The notes: generated by a model not told the origin, from the letters alone. A stretch of DNA of 17,932 nucleotides from Alphaproteobacteria bacterium (GCA_024277955.1 JAJRUE010000336.1:1-17932); one strand, 5' to 3'; counted from the first letter of the stretch, positions 7,136 through 13,978 are shown. Translations and numbers: made by a program.

Positions 7136-8233
7136 TCAACCCGCGTCCCTGTCCAGCGAAAACCCCGGCCCGATATGCGCAAGCGCGGCAACGATCAGCG
7201 CGCTCAGGCCTTCCAGGTCGGCCAGGTCGCACATCTCGAGGCTCGAATGCGAATAGCGCATGGGAAAGCCGATATCGACCGAGGCCACCCCCGGCCCCAC
7301 TGTCTGCACATAGGAAAGATCGGTCAAAATACCCACCTGCGCGCTGCGCTGCAGAAGGATACCTTCGCGCCTTGCCGCGCCTTCGAACAGGCGCACCATC
7401 GCCGGGTGCGGGATCACCCCGTTGAGCGTGCCGCGACCGTGGAAGGAATAGAGGCTGATCCCGGGCCCGGCGCCCAGCCGCATTTCGCCCAGGCCGGCGG
7501 TTTCGGTCGTGTCGCTGGCCAGCATCAGGTCGATCTGGATCGCGATATCGGGGGCAAGCATCTGCGCCGCCACCACCGCGCCGCGCAGGTTGAATTCTTC
7601 CTGCACGGAAAACACCACGTGAACCGTCGGCCCGCGCTTGCGCGTGGCCAGTTGCCGGGACACTTCCAGCAGCACCGCGCAGCCGGCGCGATCATCGACG
7701 CTGGTGCCGGCGATCCGCCCGCCGGCCAGCGGCAGCACGTGCGGACGGTATACCACGGGTGTTCCGATCGTGATGCCCGCCGCGTGCACCGCCTCGGCGC
7801 TGGCATGGCCGGTGTCGATGGCCAGCTCTTCCGCGCGCAGCACGGTGTATTTTTCATGCGGCCCGGTGGCGTGGTGGCTCTTGTTGGTGATAACCCCGGC
7901 CACGTCGCGCCCCTCGCCGACGCATAGCAGCACCGCCTGTGACGCCAGCGCGCGTTCCGGCACGCCACCCATGCGGTGCACGCGGATGGTGCCGTCGTCC
8001 TCGATCCTGCGGACGATGAAACCCAGTTGGTCCATGTGGGCGAACAGCATCACGGCGGGCACACCGGCATCGCCTTCGAAGATCGCGATCAAGTTCCCGA
8101 GCCTGTCGGTGTGCGCCGCGATCCCGTCCGCTTCCAGCCGCGCCCGGATTGCGGCGCGCACCCGGTCTTCGTGGCCGCTTAGCCCCGGCACCAGCATCAA
8201 CGCGCCAAGGTCACGTTCCAATCGCGCGCGCAT
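7136..8233 (-). CDS. M42-family metallopeptidase-like protein (SgcX/FrvX type)
   Basis: This 365-residue protein has all the residues of the two-metal M42 centre: His66 and Asp68 in AHMDQ, Asp180 in TSVDDRAG, Glu212-Glu213 in VQEEFNLRG, Asp235, and His329 in RYSHSSLE. It should therefore be an active metal-dependent hydrolase. M42 enzymes are usually aminopeptidases, but relatives such as SgcX, FrvX and YpdE sit in sugar-uptake operons and have no firmly known substrate. The ATG at 8233 overlaps the upstream stop as TGATG, and the kinase starts one base after this gene, so three proteins come from one tightly coupled message. The same reading frame is open for 172 codons further upstream, but there it only overlaps the BtpA-family gene and is not coding. 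A role in deprotecting or cleaving a sugar derivative is conceivable and unproven. Confidence 0.9.
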   Translation of the reverse strand: MRARLERDLGALMLVPGLSGHEDRVRAAIRARLEADGIAAHTDRLGNLIAIFEGDAGVPAVMLFAHMDQLGFIVRRIEDDGTIRVHRMGGVPERALASQAVLLCVGEGRDVAGVITNKSHHATGPHEKYTVLRAEELAIDTGHASAEAVHAAGITIGTPVVYRPHVLPLAGGRIAGTSVDDRAGCAVLLEVSRQLATRKRGPTVHVVFSVQEEFNLRGAVVAAQMLAPDIAIQIDLMLASDTTETAGLGEMRLGAGPGISLYSFHGRGTLNGVIPHPAMVRLFEGAARREGILLQRSAQVGILTDLSYVQTVGPGVASVDIGFPMRYSHSSLEMCDLADLEGLSALIVAALAHIGPGFSLDRDAG

Positions 8234-9045
8234 CAGGCTGCGCCCCGCGCCGCGCGGGCGCGGTCCATGAAATCGGCGGCGCGGGCAGGGTCGACCGGGT
8301 TCCACGTATCGCCATCGACCTTGAGCGTCGAGCCGACGATGCAGCCATCGGCCACGGCCAGCAGATCGGCAACCGTTTCGTGCCTGACCCCGGTATTGGC
8401 CAGCACCGGGGTATCGGGCAGCACCGCCTTGACCGCTTCGATGTCGCAAAGCGCCGCCGCCTCGCCGGTGATCTGCCCGGAAACCAGCACCGCGTCGGGG
8501 ATCGAGGAAAACACCGCGCTGCGCGCCCGGTCGGGCAGCGCCCGGCGGTCGAGGCTGTCGGCGAACTCGGCGGAAACGTTGAAAAGCATCGCCACGTGTT
8601 CGCACCCCAGCCGGTTGCGATAGCGCATCGCCTTGCCGGCATCGGGCGCCCAAAGGCCCATGTCCGACGCGTAGAGGCCGGAAAAAATCTCGCGCATGAA
8701 ATCCGCGCCCGTCGCCGCCGCCAGCGCCACGGTCGACATCGGATCCCACAGCACGTTGACACCGAACGGAACGGTGATTTCGTTGCGCAGTTGGCCGATC
8801 ACATGGGCCATGGTCGCGGTCGAAGCGCGGTCGACGTCGAATTCGTAAGGCCGGTCGTTTTCATTGCCGAACATCACCGCATCCACGCCCGCCGCCTGCA
8901 GCGCGGCAAGATCGGCGCGGGCCGCCTCCAAGATCGCTGCGACCCCGCTCTTGGCGTCGTAAAGCGGAGCACCGGGCAGCGCCCGAAGATGCACCATCGC
9001 GATCACCGGGCGGGTATCTGAAAATATCCGTTTGAAATTGTTCAT
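8233..9045 (-). CDS. BtpA/SgcQ-family protein
   Basis: This 270-residue protein carries the family marks throughout: IAMVHLRALPGAP near 15-27, GVDAVMFGNENDRPY (53-67), PFGVNVLWDP (93-102), FMREIFSGLYASDMGLW (116-132), VLVSGQITG near 186-194, PVLANTGV (213-220) and CIVGSTLKVDGDTWNP (235-250). The pattern suggests a TIM-barrel-like fold. BtpA was named for a role in photosystem I accumulation in cyanobacteria, while SgcQ lies in the E. coli sgc sugar operon; neither gives a firm reaction. The ATG at 9045 is preferred because longer starts at 9090 and 9111 would run through the operator and promoter. Its ribosome binding site is weak. It is the first gene of the leftward unit and overlaps the M42 gene. 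The same family pairing occurs in E. coli sgc (SgcX and SgcQ), so the two proteins probably act together. Confidence 0.9.
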   Translation of the reverse strand: MNNFKRIFSDTRPVIAMVHLRALPGAPLYDAKSGVAAILEAARADLAALQAAGVDAVMFGNENDRPYEFDVDRASTATMAHVIGQLRNEITVPFGVNVLWDPMSTVALAAATGADFMREIFSGLYASDMGLWAPDAGKAMRYRNRLGCEHVAMLFNVSAEFADSLDRRALPDRARSAVFSSIPDAVLVSGQITGEAAALCDIEAVKAVLPDTPVLANTGVRHETVADLLAVADGCIVGSTLKVDGDTWNPVDPARAADFMDRARAARGAA

Positions 9046-9061
9046 CGGTGGGCATTCCCGG

Positions 9062-9090
9062 CTGGAAGTTTGCTGACATGTTAGTATCAT
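9062..9090 (+). promoter_or_regulatory. Possible promoter for the hydrolase/reductase unit
   Basis: TATCAT (9085-9090) matches the -10 consensus at 5 of 6 positions. Seventeen bases upstream, CTGGAA (9062-9067) is a weak -35 box. The candidate operator at 9073-9087 covers the spacer and half of the -10 box. Predicted from sequence only, and weaker than the opposing promoter. Confidence 0.35.
9073..9087. promoter_or_regulatory. Candidate operator, near-identical copy of 1654-1668
   Basis: CTGACATGTTAGTAT reads ATACTAACATGTCAG on the minus strand. It therefore matches the site at 1654-1668 at 14 of 15 positions, and the one change leaves a near-palindrome. It overlaps the predicted -10 box and start point of the leftward promoter and the spacer and -10 box of the rightward one, a placement suited to repression of both. 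Confidence 0.65.
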
Positions 9091-9111
9091 CAGCGGGCAA
9101 GTCCACGACAA
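9083..9111 (-). promoter_or_regulatory. Predicted promoter for the BtpA/M42/kinase unit
   Basis: Reading leftward, TTGTCG (9111-9106, 4 of 6) is followed by 17 bases and GATACT (9088-9083, 4 of 6). Transcription would start near 9076, leaving a leader of about 30 nt before the ATG at 9045. The -10 box lies inside the candidate operator. This placement also argues against the longer starts of the BtpA-family gene. Confidence 0.45.
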
Positions 9112-9133
9112 ACATGCCGCGAAAGGGGCCCCG

Positions 9134-9886
9134 ATGCGCTACGAGATGATGCTGCCCCACCAGATCAGGACAGCCATCGACGAAAACTGGCCGGTGGTTC
9201 TGCCGCTTGGGGTTCTGGAATACCACGGTGAGCATATGGCGGTGGGCATGGACACACTGGTGGTGATCCGGCTGATCGAGGCACTGGAAGCCGAGCATGA
9301 CCTGGTGATCCTGCCGGCCTTCTACTATGGCGCGGCAAGCCATGCGGTCGAGCCGCCCGAGCGCAACGGAACGCTGCAGGTCGATCCCGACCGTCTTTAC
9401 CCGCTGGCGCGCGAGATGTTCGCCGGGCTCTTGCGCATCGGCTTTCGGAACATCCATTTTTTCATCCACCACCAAAGCGAAAACTTCACCGCAGGGATGC
9501 CCACCGACCTTTCATTCAAGCTGGGTGCGCGGCAGGCGATCTTCGACCATCTGGAACGCGAGCATGGCGAAGGCTGGTGGGGCAATACGAAGATGGCGGA
9601 TTACTACGAAAAGCACGAAAGCGGGGCGGACCCGTTCAACTGGATACGGGGCCATCCGCTGATGAGTGCTGAAATCATCGCGCAATACCCGTTCGACCAC
9701 GCTGGGATCGGAGAAACCTCGCTGCTGATGGCGCTTTGCCCGGACGGGGTGGATCTGACGCGGCTCGACGGCGCGAAGTGGTATACCGAAACGGCGAAAG
9801 AGGCGTCGGCGGCGCTGGGCGCAAAGGGGCGCGATCTGATCCTTGCGCATGTGCGCGAGGTTCTTGGACTGGGATCGGCACCGTGA
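9134..9886 (+). CDS. Creatininase-family metal-dependent hydrolase
   Basis: This 250-residue protein is the usual length for the creatininase/creatinine amidohydrolase family, cytoplasmic metal enzymes that open amide, imide or other rings. It has the first metal-site motif as GVLEYHGEHMAVGMDT with Glu29, His31 and Asp40, then YYGAASHAVEPPERNGTL near 64-81 and the late AGIGETS. The usual second motif, GHGGN or GHYEN, reads HHQSEN at 112-117, so one metal ligand may differ. Not all members act on creatinine: to my knowledge a Thermotoga inositol-pathway hydrolase of 3-dehydro-scyllo-inosose belongs to this family. The ATG has AAAGGGG ten bases upstream. It is the first gene of a rightward unit, 17 bp before the reductase gene and divergent from the BtpA unit behind the shared operator. 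In this sugar locus a lactone- or ketone-opening role is more plausible than creatinine use; this is inference. Confidence 0.85.
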   Translation: MRYEMMLPHQIRTAIDENWPVVLPLGVLEYHGEHMAVGMDTLVVIRLIEALEAEHDLVILPAFYYGAASHAVEPPERNGTLQVDPDRLYPLAREMFAGLLRIGFRNIHFFIHHQSENFTAGMPTDLSFKLGARQAIFDHLEREHGEGWWGNTKMADYYEKHESGADPFNWIRGHPLMSAEIIAQYPFDHAGIGETSLLMALCPDGVDLTRLDGAKWYTETAKEASAALGAKGRDLILAHVREVLGLGSAP

Positions 9887-9902
9887 TGGGAAGGCAGGGG
9901 AC

Positions 9903-10922
9903 ATGACTATCGAAATGCGCGAGATCGGCCGGACAGGCCTAAAGGTCAGCGTTCTGGGCATCGGCGGCGCCCCGTTGGGGGGAAATTTCGCCGATGTGAC
10001 GCAGGGCGATGCGGTGGGGGTCGTATCCGCCGGGTTCGACGCCGGGCTGAACTATGTCGATACCGCGCCGTTTTACGGCTATGGCCGGTCCGAGCGCGCG
10101 GTGGGCGACGCCATTCGCGGGCGCGACTACGTTCTGTCGACCAAGGTTGGCCGCCTGCTGGCCCCGGGCGCGCATCCTGACCCGGCGCGCGACGGCATGG
10201 TCGACCCGCTGCCGTTCCATCCGGTCTACGACTATTCCTATGACGGCATCATGCGGTCGTATCAGGACAGCCAGCAGCGGCTGGGGCTGGACCGGATCGA
10301 CATATTGCTGGTCCATGACATCGGCGAAATGCAGCATGGCGCCAAGGCCAACGCCCGCTATTTCGCGCAGCTCGCCGAGGGCGGATACCGGGCGCTGGAC
10401 GAATTGCGGGCCAGCGGGCAGATAAAGGCGATTGGGTTGGGGGTGAACGAAGCCGCCGTCTGCCTTGCCGCGATGGAGGTCGGCGATTGGGATACGTTCC
10501 TGCTGGCGGGCCGCTACACGCTGCTGGAACAAGACCCGCTGGACGATCTGATCCCCGCCTGCGAGGCGCGCGGCATCACGCTGATCGTGGGCGGGCCGTT
10601 CAACTCGGGCGTTCTGGTGGGGCGCGAGATGTGGAACTATGCTACCGCCCCGCGTCACGTCGTTCAAAGGGTCGAAAAGCTTGCCGGCATCTGCGCCGAT
10701 CACGGGATGGAACTGCCGGTGGCGGCGCTGCAGTTTCCTCTGGCGCATCCGGTGGTGTCGACGATCGTCCCCGGTGCGCGCTCGGTCGCGGAAATGCGGG
10801 GCATTCTCGACTGGGCGGCAACCCCCACGCCGCCCGAATTCTGGCGCGATCTGAGAGCCGAGGGGTTGATCCGCGAGGCCGCGCCCCTGCCGGATGGCCG
10901 GGCGATCCTGCCGGGCGGTTGA
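9903..10922 (+). CDS. Aldo/keto reductase, D-threo-aldose (L-fucose) 1-dehydrogenase-like
   Basis: This 339-residue cytoplasmic NAD(P)-dependent oxidoreductase has the full catalytic tetrad: Asp53 and Tyr58 in YVDTAPFYGYG, Lys81 in VLSTKVGR and His138 in LLVHDIGE. The fold is a TIM barrel, and the cofactor region near the end reads VSTIVPGARSV. The style of the protein, including REIGRTGLKVSVLGIGGAPLGG at the start in pieces and PPEFWRDLRAEGLI near the end, resembles L-fucose/D-threo-aldose 1-dehydrogenase and pyridoxal 4-dehydrogenase. Such enzymes oxidise the C1 of an aldose to a lactone. The ATG at 9903 follows GGGAAGGCAGGGG; an upstream start at 9843 would overlap the hydrolase. It is the last gene of its unit. 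The FucU-type mutarotase elsewhere in the locus would supply the correct anomer, and the hydrolase next door could act on the product. Substrate assignment is by similarity only. Confidence 0.88.
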   Translation: MTIEMREIGRTGLKVSVLGIGGAPLGGNFADVTQGDAVGVVSAGFDAGLNYVDTAPFYGYGRSERAVGDAIRGRDYVLSTKVGRLLAPGAHPDPARDGMVDPLPFHPVYDYSYDGIMRSYQDSQQRLGLDRIDILLVHDIGEMQHGAKANARYFAQLAEGGYRALDELRASGQIKAIGLGVNEAAVCLAAMEVGDWDTFLLAGRYTLLEQDPLDDLIPACEARGITLIVGGPFNSGVLVGREMWNYATAPRHVVQRVEKLAGICADHGMELPVAALQFPLAHPVVSTIVPGARSVAEMRGILDWAATPTPPEFWRDLRAEGLIREAAPLPDGRAILPGG

Positions 10923-11441
10923 GGGGCGGTCAGGCACGGCGCGCTGGTTCGGTTCACGGTCCTCAACCGAAAAGCGGCCTTCTTGTTCGGCTTCGATCTG
11001 CCTGCCATTTCGTCCGCAGAAACAACGCGTCGAGGGACCGCAACCAAAGGCCGCCACGACAGCGTGGCGGCCCCTCGGAGTATCTCGAATGCACGTTTTC
11101 CAAGATATTACCTGAACATGAAGTGCTTCAGACCAACTCCATATTCTAAGCATAGCACAGATTTGAGCGAGTCGCACCTGTGCGGCGCGTGCGCCGCGTT
11201 TCGGGCGCCGGTTACGTTGGTTTTCCAGTGGCTTGCGCGCCAGTGGCCGGTCGTGGGTGGCGATGGATTTGCGCGAAATTCCCGGCGCGGCTGTATCGAT
11301 TTGCTGCAGAAGTTGAAAAAAAGTGCCAAAATCGCAGGAAATAAGCCACAATCATCCGGCAAATCAGCGGGAATTCACTCCGGTTTTGGCGTCTTTTTGC
11401 GCCGGTAACTGGTGCTATCGGATTACGACAGGAAGAGTAAC
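10923..11441. other. 519-bp stretch without a convincing gene
   Basis: It separates the sugar locus from the polysaccharide region. Several open frames exist on both strands, the longest about 140 codons (10983-11408, plus strand), but none has a good start signal, recognisable motifs or protein-like composition. It contains a 7-bp stem (TTCGGTT at 10949-10955 with AACCGAA at 10966-10972), a perfect 10-bp hairpin at 11049-11072, a GC-rich inverted repeat at 11182-11197, and a lower-GC part at about 11090-11160. The last 130 bases, A/T-rich around 11310-11390, presumably hold the promoter of the radical SAM gene, but I could not define its boxes. A small RNA or decayed gene is possible. Confidence 0.5.
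11049..11072. other. Perfect 10-bp GC-rich hairpin in the intergenic gap
   Basis: GGCCGCCACG (11049-11058) and CGTGGCGGCC (11063-11072) pair perfectly around ACAG. No T-run follows on the plus strand; on the minus strand TTTGG follows. It could end transcription from the reductase gene with Rho, or belong to an unannotated RNA. The structure is clear but its role is not. Confidence 0.45.
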
Positions 11442-13478
11442 ATGCGGATTTACCTGGCCGATCTTGGGCACAACCTGGTCACGGCGACCTCTGATACCTA
11501 CCCCCTGGGCGTGGGGAACCTGGCGGCTTACGCCAGGGAATACCTCGAATCACCAACACCGCTGGATGTGCGGATTTTCAAGGAGCCGCAGGATCTGAAG
11601 GCGGCGCTGGAACAGGAACTGCCTGATATCATGGGGTTTTCCAGCTATTCCTGGAACCACAACCTGTCGATGGCCTTTGCCGCGCATGTGAAGCAGCTGA
11701 ACCCGGACGTGCTGACGCTGATGGGGGGGCCGAACTTTCCGCTGACCGACGAGGAACAGGACAGCTGGATCCGGTCCTTGCCGGCGATCGACATGCATGT
11801 GCGCGGGCCGACCTATGAAGGCGAACGCGCCTTCCTGAACACGCTGCAGCGTTTCGTCGAGGTGGGCTGCAAGCGCGACGGCATGTTCGAGGCAGCCATC
11901 GACGGGGCGATATTCGTGCAGCCCGGCAGCGGCGAAATCCTGCGGGGCGGCGAGGTGCCGCGCATCCGCGACCTGGACGAAATCCCGTCGCCCTACCTGA
12001 CCGGGCTGATGGACCAGTTTTTCGACACCGGCTATTTCGCGCTGATGCAACTGGCGCGGGGCTGTCCGTTCACCTGCACCTTCTGCAATTCCTCGGTCAA
12101 GTCGAACTCCAAGGCTTTCCGGCACAGTTTCGAGCGCACCAAGGCTGATCTGGATTACATCGTCGAGCGGATCAACCATGCCAGCCCCTTGTGTTTCGCC
12201 GACGACAATTTCGGGATGTATGTGCAGGACGAACAGGTGGCCGATTACCTGGGTCATCTGATGGAGAAATACGACTGGCCCAAATACATCCGCACCACAA
12301 CCGGCAAGAACCGCGGCGACCGGATCATCAAGGTGATGCGCAAGGCCAAGGGGCGGCTGCCGATGACCAGTTCGGTGCAGTCGCTGAACCCGGTGGTGCT
12401 GAAGAACATCAAGCGCGACAACATCAGCCTGGACACCTATGCCGAGGTGCAGAAGGAACTGCACAAGCAGGGGATGCAGTCCTATGGCGAACTGATCCTG
12501 TGCATGCCCGGCGAAACCCGGGAAAGCTTCATGGATGCGGTCGATCAGCTGATTGAAACCGGGGTCAGCCGGGTGGCGGCGCACCAGCTGATGCTGCTGC
12601 ACGGGGCGCCTCTTGCCAACCCGGACAGCCGCGAAAAGTTCGGCTTCAAGACCCGGCACCGGGTGGTGGCGCGCTGTCTGGGCAAATATCTGGGCCCGTT
12701 CGTCGTGGAAACCGAAGAAATGGTCGTCGAATCGGAAAGCTTTTCCTTCCAGGACTATCTGGACACGCGGGTGTTCCACCTGCTGCTGACGATCTACTAC
12801 TACGAAGACAACTTCGGCGAGGCCTTCAAGCTGGCGCGCGCCGCCGGGGTTCGACCGTTTCAGGTGGTCAAGCACATGCTGGATAACCTCGACAAGGCGC
12901 CGGCCGAGATCCGGCAGATGGTCGAAAACTACCTGCAGGAAAACCAGGCGGAACTGTTCGAGACCCGCGAAGAATGCCGCGCCTGGGCCGAGGAAAACTA
13001 TGACGCGCTGATCAGCGGCGAACTGGGCGGCAACCTCTTGTCGAAATACTCGATGATCGGGCGGTTCATCCACCTGAAAGAGGCGCTGCGCTTTCTGCAT
13101 GACACCACCGCCGAACTGCTGGCCGGGGCGGGCAAAGATGCCAACGGCATGCTGGACGCGGTGTTTTCCTACTACGATTCGATCATGCTGCACGTGCCGT
13201 TTGCCGAGACGCTCGATGCCGAGCCGGTCTGGACGACGCGCTACGATCTGCTGGCCTGGAAGGAGTCCGACTACAGCGGCGATCTGGGCGAGTTCCGGTT
13301 CGACGAGGAACGGAAATACTTTACCGCGGTCGACCCGCGCATCAAGGCGACGCTCAATTCGCGGATCAAGACCTTTGGCGAACATGCTTCGGGGCTGGGA
13401 CGGTTCACGCGCACCATGTTCGCCACCGATTTCCGCCGCCAGGTGGTGCCGGCGGACCGGATCGAAAAGGCCGGCTAG
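11442..13478 (+). CDS. Radical SAM protein with B12-binding-like N-terminus
   Basis: This 678-residue protein has three parts. Residues 1 to about 170 look like a cobalamin-binding domain (PLGVGNLAAYARE near 21-33, DIMGFSSYSWNH near 62-73, LTLMGGPNFP near 91-100), though I see no DxHxxG motif to supply a cobalt ligand. Residues about 195-420 hold the radical SAM core, with the 4Fe-4S cluster cysteines Cys208, Cys212 and Cys215 in GCPFTCTFC. The last 250 residues are a long extension, rich in charged and aromatic residues, that I do not recognise. Such enzymes cut S-adenosylmethionine to make a radical for methylation, rearrangement or dehydration of difficult substrates. The ATG at 11442 has AGGAAGAG just upstream; a GTG at 11412 is the alternative. 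It is a single-gene unit with its own terminator. Relatives occur in lipopolysaccharide and capsule regions, so sugar or lipid modification is plausible, but substrate and reaction are unknown. Confidence 0.85.
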   Translation: MRIYLADLGHNLVTATSDTYPLGVGNLAAYAREYLESPTPLDVRIFKEPQDLKAALEQELPDIMGFSSYSWNHNLSMAFAAHVKQLNPDVLTLMGGPNFPLTDEEQDSWIRSLPAIDMHVRGPTYEGERAFLNTLQRFVEVGCKRDGMFEAAIDGAIFVQPGSGEILRGGEVPRIRDLDEIPSPYLTGLMDQFFDTGYFALMQLARGCPFTCTFCNSSVKSNSKAFRHSFERTKADLDYIVERINHASPLCFADDNFGMYVQDEQVADYLGHLMEKYDWPKYIRTTTGKNRGDRIIKVMRKAKGRLPMTSSVQSLNPVVLKNIKRDNISLDTYAEVQKELHKQGMQSYGELILCMPGETRESFMDAVDQLIETGVSRVAAHQLMLLHGAPLANPDSREKFGFKTRHRVVARCLGKYLGPFVVETEEMVVESESFSFQDYLDTRVFHLLLTIYYYEDNFGEAFKLARAAGVRPFQVVKHMLDNLDKAPAEIRQMVENYLQENQAELFETREECRAWAEENYDALISGELGGNLLSKYSMIGRFIHLKEALRFLHDTTAELLAGAGKDANGMLDAVFSYYDSIMLHVPFAETLDAEPVWTTRYDLLAWKESDYSGDLGEFRFDEERKYFTAVDPRIKATLNSRIKTFGEHASGLGRFTRTMFATDFRRQVVPADRIEKAG

Positions 13479-13514
13479 GCCGGCAGCCCGGCCAGTCGCG
13501 GGCAACCGAAAGCA

Positions 13515-13543
13515 GGGCATGCGCGCCGGCGCGTGCCCTTTTT
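13515..13543 (+). terminator. Rho-independent terminator of the radical SAM gene
   Basis: GGGCATGCGC (13515-13524) pairs with GCGCGTGCCC (13529-13538) around GCCG, ten pairs including one G-U, followed directly by five T residues. It begins 37 bp after the stop codon. This separates the radical SAM gene from the spike genes, so the latter need their own promoter. Confidence 0.88.
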
Positions 13544-13650
13544 CGCGCGTTTGGCCAAAAAAACCCGGCAATCTTCGCTTAATATTTACGAAAATTTCAC
13601 CTTGCTCCGATAACGTCCCACCACTTCCGAAAAAGAGTTAACGAATTCAT

Positions 13651-13670
13651 CCCGCATCGCTGCGGGCGTT
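13651..13670 (+). promoter_or_regulatory. Stem-loop in the leader of the spike genes
   Basis: CCCGCA (13651-13656) pairs with TGCGGG (13661-13666) around TCGC, then CGTTTCCC and TTTTG follow. It lies about 30 bases before the ribosome binding site of the spike-base gene. It could be a weak second terminator or an attenuator that limits expression. The A/T-rich sequence upstream (about 13570-13650, including TTAATATTTACG and GTTAAC) is the likely promoter area, but I could not assign boxes. Confidence 0.35.
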
Positions 13671-13711
13671 TCCCTTTTGCGAGATTTCCAAAGATCAAGG
13701 AGCCAACTGTC

Positions 13712-13978
13712 TTGAGCAATCCATTCACGAACCGCATTTCTTCCCTTTCCGGGCCGGCCACCGACATCATTCCGGTGACCCCCGACGACATCAACGACAT
13801 GGCTGATGTGGCCATCGCGCTTTACGTCGAAACCGGCGGCAGCTTGTCGATCGTCACGGTGGCGGGCGGCAGCCGCACGGTGCAGGTGGCGAACAATTCC
13901 ATCCTTTCGGTCGGGGTGCGGCGCGTCAATGCCACCGGCACCACCGCGACCGGCATCCACGCAATGGTGATTTCATGA
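13712..13978 (+). CDS. ghsA: GTA-type head spike base protein, Rcc01079 (GhsA) family
   Basis: This 88-residue protein opens MSNPFTNRISSLSGPATDI and continues with ITPVTPDD-like and VSVGVRRVNATGTTATGIHAMV-like beta-rich segments. I recognise it as the spike base family named after R. capsulatus Rcc01079. In the R. capsulatus gene transfer agent this protein anchors a fibre on the capsid head and helps the particle bind capsule on recipient cells. The start is a TTG at 13712, chosen because a perfect AAGGAG lies nine bases upstream (13697-13702) and the protein then begins with the family's conserved residues. Its stop overlaps the fibre gene start as ATGA, so the two are co-translated. No capsid, portal, terminase or tail genes are nearby, which fits an unlinked spike locus. 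A small prophage remnant is the alternative. Confidence 0.82.
   Translation: MSNPFTNRISSLSGPATDIIPVTPDDINDMADVAIALYVETGGSLSIVTVAGGSRTVQVANNSILSVGVRRVNATGTTATGIHAMVIS

Noticed and set aside
8234..8749. 172-codon upstream extension of the M42 frame
   Set aside because: It lies within the BtpA-family gene in another frame and has no M42 features. The TGATG overlap at 8231-8235 marks the real start.
9939..11351. 470-codon open frame on the minus strand extending into the intergenic gap
   Set aside because: It is mostly antisense to the aldo/keto reductase gene, and the part in the gap has no motif or start signal. It does not turn the gap into a gene.
10983..11408. 141-codon plus-strand open frame in the intergenic gap
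   Set aside because: Low-complexity mix of Arg, Ser and Ala with no motif, no convincing ribosome binding site, and hairpins inside it. Not supported as a gene.
11550..13571. 673-codon open frame on the minus strand
   Set aside because: It lies opposite the radical SAM gene, crosses that gene's terminator, and has His/Gln/Arg-rich composition with no domain. It is a codon-bias shadow.
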